Below, piece after piece: positions 1-9,389 of a DNA stretch of 10,600 nucleotides. The stretch's first letter is position 1. The number at the start of each line of letters is the position of its first letter. This DNA is from Baffinella frigidus (Eukaryota > Cryptophyceae > Cryptomonadales > Baffinellaceae): positions 179,367-189,966 of the forward strand of contig MU647111.1 in the NCBI GenBank assembly GCA_026770585.1. The letters are read 5' to 3'. The notes below the pieces were generated by a model. It saw only the letters and a list, made by a program, of their open reading frames with translations, did not search any database and was not told the origin of the DNA. The position numbers and the translations under genes were made by a program.

Positions 1-546
1 CGTTTACCAACATAACGTGTGCGGGATCGGAGGGGGAAATTCCGGACAGCCAAGAGTTGATTCGCGCGGTTACTGGTCAGAACGTCACCTGCGCCACACA
101 TGTGGACTCCGTTCCTAGTTCGCACCCCTGGACGCGCACACCGGCGACTGAAGCGCCGCCGGTGCACACCGGCACGACACAGCCCACCAACAGACTGGTG
201 CGTGTGGTCAGGGGCTTACGGCTCGAGGTCTACGCCTGCCCTGAGGTGCTGCCATGGTGCATTTCTGAAGGTTGGCAAATTCGAAGGAGTCCCCCAACAG
301 CGCAGCACCCCGAAATCGCCTCCGCTGTGGTCGCCATCCCGCACGGAGCTCGGCATGGGTCGCGCCATGCACCTGGGCACCGCAACGCAGCTGCACCCCG
401 CCCCTGCGGGCCGTCAGAGCCTAAGCGGCGTGCTCAGCCCTCGCAAGAGAAGCGCTCAGAGCCCCGGACACCCCCCTTCCCATGACCCCCTGCCCGCGCC
501 GTTCACGATTCTGCTTCACCTGCACATGGCGCGCGGTTCCTGATAC

Positions 547-807
547 TCAGACCCAGCCTGCTGCGGCAAACGGCCCGGTGGCAAGCGCCGGGGCTGGAGG
601 ACCCAGGATGGCCGAGATCACACGCAGGGCCAACAGGGGCGTGCCGCGCGCCGCCAGCGCGGGGGAGACAATTTTCTGGCCTGGGGCGACCTTCCGTGAA
701 GACAGACACGCTCTCACTTTCCCGCCATCCCCCCCCGAAAGACCCCCCCATGCACGCTCGTCGAGCGTGACGCGCCAGAATCGGGTGTCGCGCGTCCCTG
801 GAGGGGC
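547..807 (-). other. Open frame without ATG, possible minus-strand exon
   Basis: Reads TRDTRFWRVTLDERAWGG followed by a hydrophobic stretch (TPLLALRVISAIL...) to a stop at 547-549. A CTCCAG acceptor-like site lies at its 5' side, near 798. It matches no family I know, and GC-rich DNA often makes such frames. Weak support. Confidence 0.15.
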
Positions 808-1150
808 TTAAGTCCCCGGCGCATGCAGGGAGCCCCAGCAGTCCCCGGAGTCCTCCACCATGCGGATCCAAACGATTTGCGCGTCTCAGGCGCCTCCGAG
901 CGCGCCGCCTGAAAGCAGGGGCAGCGTCTGGGCCCTGCTGGGACCCGTCAGAATAAGGATCACGATCGGGCCACAAACCTGCCGGGGGCGCGCAGGCTGG
1001 TGGGTGCAGGGCCTCGAGGCCGCGGACGGGGTCCATTGGCGAGGATGTGGGTGGTCACCGGTGCAGCCAGCCTCCCCCGCGCCGCCCTCCTGCCCCTGGA
1101 TCCCTCCAGCCCCCCCCAAAATCTTGCCGTGCCCTTGGAGCCCTTTGTTC

Positions 1151-1160
1151 GTATATAACC
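1151..1160 (+). promoter_or_regulatory. Possible TATA box
   Basis: GTATATAACC stands out as the only AT-rich TATA-like word in the GC-rich flank, about 420 bases before the ATG of the Asteroid-like gene. The distance would need a long 5' leader or an upstream non-coding exon. Weak support. Confidence 0.2.
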
Positions 1161-1580
1161 AAGGGAAAACTATGAAAATGGCTCAAATTCCGCCTCTCGA
1201 GTGTCGGCGTGTTGCGTGAGGGAGGTGGTGTGGCGCAGGTGCGCTGGAGGTGGGTGTAGTTTTAGAAGTGAGAAGTGGGGAGAAAGTCGTCTCCGCCGGA
1301 GAGGACGGGGCGGTTCGCGTCGATGCCGTGGTTGAAGACAAGTCCCCTGGCGAGCCTGCTGCCATCGTTGCGCGGGGGCTTATCATGGACGATGAAGGCT
1401 GTGCCAAGGAGTCAAAGGTGTCGTGGCCGACCCCGGGCTCCTCCGTGGGCGCGGCGACATCCGCGGTCAGGGGCCGATGCCGGGAGTTTGAAGGTGGGGT
1501 CTGAACCGACGGTGCACTGGACGACCGCCGCTCGCGCGGGGAGGCTTCCGGGCTGGTCGTCCGTGGGGTGGCCGCGCCGG

Positions 1581-1651
1581 ATGGGGATCTCGGGGCTGGA
1601 GACCTTTGTGCGGCAGAACGCAGATGCGGCGACACAGCCCATCTGCCTCAG
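1581..1651 (+). CDS. Exon 1: N-terminus of Asteroid-like protein
   Basis: Starts at ATG 1581 and reads MGISGLETFVRQNADA..., the MGxxGL...F pattern that opens Asteroid and other XPG-type nucleases, where the free N-terminus lies near the active site. This is the reason for choosing this start. The exon ends at CTCAG|GTGAGG, a near-perfect donor, leaving two bases of a split codon (phase 2). Intron 1 is only 103 nt. Confidence 0.75.
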
Positions 1652-4600
1652 GTGAGGGCACCCCCGTCTTCAGAAGATCCCCATGTGGCGAGGACGTGTG
1701 GTGCTGGACAAGTGAGCTGTCGTCCTCACTGGTTCCAAAATCCTCCTCCACCAGGCATTCTGGAATCGCTGAGCCTCCCGTTGTACCCACGAGCAGCGGT
1801 CTTGCAGCCGAGCGGGCGGCGAAGGGGGAACCGCGGATCCGGCTGTTGTTGGACGGGACGGCGTTCCTCTATTCTATCTTCCGTCACGCCAGACTGGGGC
1901 CGTCGTGGGAATGGGCCATCGGTACCAACGCCGCCCTCCTGCTAGCGCATGCTCCCGATCAGTGCCTCTCTTGTTCTTGGCAGCTCCCGAGACGCAACCA
2001 AAATTCCTCATCAACCCACCCGAATCAAACCAATCATGCGTTCGCCATTCGGGCAGGTGGAGAGTATGGCATCATGGATTCGGCGCTGCGAAAAAGGGTG
2101 CAGTTGCTGCACGCGGCCGGGATTGAGGTACTGCCACTCTTATCTCACCAAACATGTTAATTAATTTGTTTCCTGCCAACGAAAATTACTAGAGATATTC
2201 CGGGAAATGTTGGCCGCTTTTGGGGGGGCTGATTTGAAACTTTGTTCATTTCATTTGTACCACAATTCGCGAAACGGTGCCTTTTGAAAGGGCGTACAAC
2301 ATTTTTATGGTACAAATGAAATGAACAAGTCGTCAATTCAGCAAACCGAAAAGCGACCAACATTTCCCGGAATCGCTCTACACAAATACTTTGCTATTAA
2401 TAGTATGCTCCAATTCTTTAGTAATTTTCTTTGGTAGAAACGAATTAGTTAATACGTTTCTTGAGATAAACTCGAGGCCAGGGCTGGCCTTTTCTCGTCC
2501 CCCCAAAATGGACGTGCCGGGGGTTTCGCTCCAGGAGCTGGTCACGTGACCACGCTCGACCCGTCATAACGTCACCAAATCTCCGTACACACCTGGAAAC
2601 GAACGTTATAACCAGCATTTAAGAAACGTGCTTGAAACCAGCATTTAAGAAAGGCCTCGAAGAAAGGTCTCGAAGAAAGGTCTCGAAGAAAGGTCTCGAA
2701 GAAAGGCCTCGAAGAAAGGTGTCGTTGCTTCTTGCGAAAACCGAGCAACGAGACGTCATCGAAAACTTGTGTAGTCAGATCGCTGGCGCAGCGAATGATC
2801 CCAGAGATGGGGGCAAGGACGTTTTGAAGAATGGTCGTGGCTTCAGTCCTCATCTAATCTCCGTTAGCATATATGAGTTGCTTCTGGGCCACGAAATTTA
2901 CCACACAATTGGACCGTACTAGTAATAGCAAAGCATTCGTGTGCCAAATTTCGTTGCACGAAAAGCAATTAGTTTATACTTTCACGGAGATGACATCGTC
3001 AAGCAGGTATATCTCAATTGAGAAGCACACGAAAGGTGGCGCTGAGCTGGACGATTTGCTTGGCAGCTTCTCTTCTTGCAAGACCCGGCGCACGGAGCAA
3101 CACTGGCCAGCAAAGACTTGGACCTCGAGCAATCCGCCAGGTCTCCGAATCGGAAACCATCTTCTTGCGACATTTTTGCTCAGTTGTGAGGAGTACGTGT
3201 GCGGTTGTGACGTGATTCGAAGCGTAGTCGAGGCTCAGTGACGCGCTGCCGCTCTCGAGCGGGACGAGCACACCTTGAAGGTTTTAAAAGATTTGTACAA
3301 GCCGAGGCCGGATTCCGGCATTGGACTTTTGAAACGTCCGAGTTCCCTCGAGAGCGGTCTGAGAAGTGTGCAAGTTGAAGCATCCGGAAGCCACGTCAGA
3401 ACACAAGTGAAAAATTCAGAAAGCAATGTTTCGTGTGGGGATACAAAATAAGTGTGCGGTCCCCTGTGAAACGTGACGTTTCGTCCTCTACACGTCCGGG
3501 CTTTTTTAAAAATTCGATAAACCTGGTACAAAATTCAACCAGATTTGTTACTGAAATATGGACGTGTGGCGTGGCGTGGCAGGTTCAAGCAGAATTGCGA
3601 GAACATCTCTCGAGTCATGTCTCTTCTCTCGTCGGACGCGAGGTCCTCTCCCCTCTTCTTTTATCCTGGTCCTCTCCCCGCCTCTGCCCTCCTGGTGTTC
3701 TCCCTTTCTGGCAGGACCAGGAGCTGTGAGAGCGAGACGAAAGGGGAGGGAGACAGAGCGAGCCTCTCCTTGTTCACGCTCGGCCTGGCAGCGGCGTTCT
3801 CTCGCACCCACAAAAGCCGAGCGTTGCTCCACCCAGCGCACCTCTCTCCGCATTATCACGTCTGGCAAGTGACCATGCGCGTGGCGATGTTGCGTGGCCA
3901 AGCAACGTCGAGAAGGTGACGCGCTGGCGTGGCGCGTGGCATGGGCAGACTGGAGGAGTGGCGCAACAAGGAGGTGGGCGTGGAGTGGAAGATGCCTCCA
4001 ATGACATCCGACCAGATGTCCAAGACCCTCGAGGACCTGGGAGTCCAAGTCAAGAGGTACCACCACTCAATCCGGGAGCACCACCTAATTTAAACGCTGT
4101 TTATTTTACAAGTTGGCGTTTGGGGGGGGGTCACGTCCACACGAAGTTCCGTGGTGGTCTCCTGTTTCGTGGTACCAACCCTATTACCCCACATGTAAAT
4201 AGGGGGCTCCAGCATTCTGGAGTGGATCTGTTGCAACAGATCTCGTCGAAATCCCGGCGGTAGACCCGTTGGCTCGGAGACCTCGTCCAGAAGCCAACAC
4301 ACTCTCCACTTTCGATTCGTGTCGACCAGAACACTCTCGATTCTTGTTGACAGGAACTACTCAAGTCGACATCCACACAACGGGCTACGAAGGGAAAACA
4401 TGGCCAAATCTAAGCGACTTTCCGTTGGGATAGGCCAAGGAAAACTATACGTCCCCACGAATTGCCTACCGTAGGGTCCTATGGATTATTCCGTATGGGT
4501 AATCTTCGAAATAGCTTCCAAGTCCGGTGTCTCGGATTCGGATACCGAGCGCAGCGGCGCACTGCGCGCGGGGCCATGTGGAGGCTGTCACCCCTGGCGC

Positions 4601-7600
4601 ATCGATCGTCTCTCGATCGGAAATGACAGCAAGGAGATGACAGCAAGGAGGGGGGCAGGTGTGTGGAGGAGGCGGACGTCGAAATCGCGGAGATGAACCG
4701 CGCGACGCCAGGTCCCAACCCTCAACCCTCAACCCTTAACCCTCAACCCTCAACCCCAACCACACGGTGGACTACGAACCTTTCATCACAAGTCATCTTA
4801 CCCAGCGATAATCAGCTTTAAAGATTTTCCCAGGCCAATTGGTCGCGTAACAACCCGGAATCCGGGGTCAACGAAACCCTCGCAGCCCACCGAGTGGAAC
4901 CCTAAACCCTAAACCTTAAACCCTAGACCCTAAATCGGCAGGGTCGTTCATCCTCGCCAAGGACTCCGACTTCTGCATCATGCAAGGTACCACGCGACGA
5001 TAACCTGTGTATCAAATCCATTACGTCTTTCTATTGTTTCTGTACTGCTAAAAGTATTGTTGTTTGGAATCTGCGCCAAGTTGACAGATTTGTGGGTGAG
5101 TTGACTTTGAAAGCAGGACAATTTGATACACAGGCCATGTCACGTGGTACTGCATGATGCTCTCGTATCAGCGCAACGGGTACAACGTGAAGCGATTTCG
5201 AGATTGGTACCTGAGTCCGAGGCCAGAATCTGGCCTCGGACGTTTGAAATGGTGCGTACCCGCTCGACAGCGCCTTCGAATGTTCTCTCCCCGGGCAGGC
5301 TGGGCAGGCTGTACGCAGGCCCTGCCAAAGCTGGCGCTCTTGGTGCGATGCTGCATCCTCGGAGCGCCATCACAGCCACTTGGCAGCCACCGCTGCCCTT
5401 TTTGCCCGGATTTCCGGGCGATATTGGTCACGTTACTGGCGAAAGGATTTGCACTTATGTACCAGAATCGTTTAGATGGTGCGATTTCCGAAGGCACGCG
5501 TGGCTGCTACGTTGCCGGTAGGACAAAGCAACGTGGACGAGGTTGGCAGATGAACTCACGTGCAGAAACATTGGTCGATCGATCGATTGTTCAGGTGTTG
5601 AGTACCTGCCGCTCGAACATTTGGAGATCTCGGAAAAGGGGATCCACGCGCGCCTGATCACCAACAATTCGATGCTCCACGCCCTCAGGCTCCACCCCTC
5701 CTCACCACGTGTTGTTACTTCTCAGAGAAAGAGAGCGAGCGAGAGAGAGTGAGAGCGAGAGAGAGAGCGAGAGAGAGAGAGAGAGAGAGCGCGCGCGCGC
5801 GATGCATGGATGCGCCCACCACCATCCATCGCGCGCGCGCGCGCTCTCTCTCCATCGCGCGCGCGCGCGCGCTCTCTCTCTCGGCGTCCAATCATTCTCC
5901 GACACTCGCCTCTCTGTGTGCCAATACCCGACCAACATTGCTCGCGAACAGAGAAGAAGAGCGAGAGTGTAGACACGACTGACGAGTGAATCCCATCAAC
6001 ACTCAACCCTAAACCCTACACCCTACACCCTACACCCTACACCCCAAACCCTAAACCCTGAACCCTAAACCCTAAATTCTAAAACCTGAACACCAACCCC
6101 AAATTCTAACCCCCAAATCTTAACCCCTAGCCCCTAACCCCTAACCCCTAACCCCTCACCCCTCACCCCTCACCTCTCACCCCTAACCCCTCACCCCCAA
6201 CCCCCAACCCCTCACCCCCAAACTTCCAACCCTAAACCATTAACCATAAACCCAAAACCTCAAATCCTCACCCCTAACCCCTAACCCCCAACCCCTAACC
6301 CCTAGCCCCTAACCCTTATCATCCAACCCCTACAACCCTAAACCCTAAACCCTGAACCCTAAACCCTGAACCCTGAACACTTAACCCTAAACCCTAAAAC
6401 CTGAACCTTATACTTGAACCCCAAATCCTAAAACCCAAATCCTAACCTCCAATCCCTCACTAACCCCAACTTATAACCCCTAACCCCCAACCCCCAACCC
6501 CTAAACCCTAAGCCCTAAACCCTAAACCCTAAACCCTGAACCCAAAACCCTAAACCTTGAACACCAACCCCCAAATCCTAACCCCGGACCCCGAACCCCT
6601 AACCCTCAGCCCCAAGTTCCAAAACCCCAAACCCTGAACTCCTAAACCCCCATCCCTAAACCGTAACCCCTGAACCCCAATCCCTCAACACTGAACCCTA
6701 AACCCTAAACCCCAAACCCCTAACCCCAAACTTCCAACCCCAAACCCCAAGCTCCTAACCCCAAACTCCCAATCCTGAACCCTGAACCCAAACCCTTAAA
6801 ACCCTGAACCCTAAACCCCAAATCCTAGCCCCTAACCTCCCACCCCTAACCCCTAACCCCTAACCCCGCACCCCTAAAATCCTGAACCCTGAACCCTAGG
6901 CTCTAAACCCTAAACCCTTAACCCTAAACCCCAACCACAAATCCTAAACCCCAAATCCTAACCCCTAACCCCTCACTAACTCCCAACCAATAACCAAAAT
7001 GCTTCAAACCCCAAACCCTAAACCCTAAACCCTTAACCCTAAACCCTTAACCCTCAACCCCAAATCTTAACCCCTAACACCTAACCCCTAGCCCCAAAAC
7101 ACCAAACCCTGAACCCTAAACTCCTGACCCCCCAACCCTAAACCCTAAACCTTAAACCCTAATCCCTAATCCCTAAACACCGAACCCTAAACTATTCCCT
7201 AATCCCTAAACACTGAACCCCAAGCCCCAAACCTCAAAGATCAAACCCCAAACCCCCAACCCCAAACCCCAAGCCCCTAACCCCAAACCCCAAACCCTAA
7301 ACCCCAAGCCCCAAGCCCCAAACCCCAAACCCTAAACCCCAAACCCCAAAGCCTCAACGGTGGTGGGTGACGTTGGCAGGCTGGGGTCGTACTCACGTCT
7401 TCCAGAGGTGGCGATCCTGTGCGGGAGCGACATGACCAAGAACCTCCCGGGGTTCCATTCGCTGGTGGAAACGGCGCTCGATCTCGCGGGAGAAGACAGC
7501 CCGCCTGCGCGGGCAGGCGGGCCGCGCGTCCCGGTAGATGTCCCGTGCGTCCTGCCCCGTATTGAAAGAGAGACAGGGGGCTAGACAAGCACTCGAGGCG

Positions 7601-9350
7601 TCCTGTCCCCCGTCCTTCCACGCCTCCCACTGATCTCATCCAGTCAGGCATTTAATTCGAATGCTCGGGAGTTCCCTGAATGCATGAACTTACTACGTGT
7701 GTCACGTCCAGCCCTGCCACTCGAGGCTAGCAATGTGACTACTTTACAAGCGGGCTTCTTTTACAAGTGGGGCGGTGTGTAGTAATGTTCAAACAAATCA
7801 TCGCGTTTGGTCACGTTACTCCCGTATATACGGGAGTAACGTGACCAAGCCCGCCCGTGGTACAAATTCAACAACCCCACTTTTAAAATACTCCTCTTTC
7901 CAGCCTCGATTGCAGGACGTGACCGATTTGATCAATTGTTCAGTAAATTTCGTGCATGCGGGGAACTCCAGAGCATTTAAATTAAATGAATCGCGGGATT
8001 CGATCACGCCTCCCCGCGATGACGCGGTGCATTTGTCAACAGGACTCTCCGCACGGCTTCGGCCCGCACTCTCTCCACACGAGCCTGGCATCGCGGTGTG
8101 GCGGAGGTACCACACCAGAACGACCTGTACTGCCGCGTCACACACCAGGCAGTCCCGCCCAGGCAGGGCCAGTCCGTACCCAGGATGACCGGGTGACAAG
8201 CTAACGGCTCGGTGCTTTGCCCCCCTGGTCCGCAGCCTGGCGTGGCGGCGGCGTTCCTGGCGGGGCTACCTGATGGGACTACGCTCGCGGCACACCCTCC
8301 CGTCGCCGAGATGCTGGCGGCCTCGCCCGACCTCGCGCGCGTCTTCAAGGCTGCCACTGCTTTCTACTTGCCCGCCCCCTCCGGCGCTCCCGCGTGCGAC
8401 GCGCCCGGCGAAGCGTCGGAGGGCGAGATTGCGCGGGGGTCGGTCGCGGGGCGCGCGGGAGAGAGTGACAGGCCCGCCTCGGAGGAGGAGGAGGAGGAGG
8501 GGGGCGTGGGGCTGCCGGCGTGTGCTGGAGAGGGGGAGACCTTTGATCAACAGGTGAGGATGCCTCCTTCCTCTTCTCACGAGAGGATCGCGCCCTCGCC
8601 CGCCACTCAACATCCTCATCCACACTCAACATCCTCATCCACACACCGTTGTTGCTACCGCGATTTTCTTGCCGAATTCAAGCGACTTTCCGTTGCCTTA
8701 TCCGTAGGAACCTCCCTATGTTCCTACGATATTGCCAACCGTAGATCCATGGATCATCCACTTCTGGGTTATTCAAGAAATGTCTTTGCAGTCTGCTGTG
8801 GGCTGGGCCCTGTGGGGTGTCCCAGAAGGCGGAGGAGGGGTGTGGTGCTCGAATATGCTTGCAACTTGTAAACTCGCTCAAGGAGAGAAGTGGCCCATGG
8901 ACAACAGGTGGTGCGGCTGTGCGGTGACTTTGCGCTCCCGGCGTGGGTCACGCCTCTTCGCGCCCACCGCGTCAGGTCACCCCCCCAGCCCACCTGTCCC
9001 CACCTGCGTTCGGTGGCCCACAGCCCAAGTGCCACATCGTGCCTAGCATCGCCGCCAGAAAGCCAGAAAGAGCCTGCTCGCCGCGCCAGGGTGGGCGCCA
9101 CGAGCAGGGTCCCGCCACCCTCAACCCTGAACCCTGAAACCTGAACCCGAAACCATAAATCCCCCGCCCTGAACCCGAAACCATAAACCCCAAACCCCAA
9201 ACCTTAAAACCTGAACCCTGAACCCTACGCCATAGCCCCTAAACCCTGAATCCTGAACCCTGAACCCTGAACCCTAACTTCTCGCGTCTGGGTTGGGGGT
9301 CAGGGACCCAGCAGCCCTGCCCGCACCCCGCCAGAGAGAGAGAGAGCGAG

Positions 9351-9389
<39 letters not shown>

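Larger units (their letters stand above)
1..1580. other. 5' flank with no confident gene
   Basis: GC-rich sequence upstream of the start codon. No frame here shows a protein family I recognise. Two stretches look weakly coding: an open frame without ATG on the minus strand at 547-807, and 1220-1504, where both strands are open in register. The long frames on both strands at 57-543 and 503-1036 look like products of high GC content. Confidence 0.5.
2128..3948. other. Intron 3 interval, probably hiding one missing exon
   Basis: This 1.8-kb interval holds the TTAA-bounded foldback element, a 13-bp minisatellite, a small inverted-repeat element and CT-rich sequence near 3610-3780. The missing coding segment should lie here. 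The only candidate I see is the frame ending MLRGQATSRR at 3888-3915, which would need a 33-nt intron to reach exon 4. Confidence 0.5.

Noticed and set aside
503-1036. 177-residue minus-strand frame
   Set aside because: Pro/Arg/Gly-rich, no recognisable motif, in very GC-rich DNA where long frames arise by chance.
2647-2724. CRISPR-like array
   Set aside because: Units are 13 bp head to tail with no spacers, in a eukaryotic intron.
2632-2922. Lys/Glu-rich frame at the 13-bp minisatellite
   Set aside because: The frame is driven by the repeat and the rest shows no family; a DGGK string in it does not fit the splice phase or context of the missing DG motif convincingly.
3548-4066. 172-residue minus-strand frame
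   Set aside because: It lies antisense to exon 4, whose + strand reading has clear family motifs; it resembles no family I know.
5702-6006. Overlapping Arg/Glu/Ser-rich frames on both strands
   Set aside because: They follow the GA/GC simple repeat in every frame, so openness is a composition effect.
6001-7356. A true chromosome end
   Set aside because: The array is degenerate, internal, and followed by exons of the same gene, so it is interstitial telomere-like DNA.
7277-7651. Minus-strand frame rich in GLGFRVWG repeats
   Set aside because: It is the translation of the telomere-like repeat and the antisense of exon 8; such Gly/Leu/Phe/Arg repeats are typical artefacts.
8554-8871. Continuation of the open frame after exon 9
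   Set aside because: It runs through a strong GTGAGG donor, a 19-bp tandem repeat and a dispersed repeat; family similarity resumes only at 8908.
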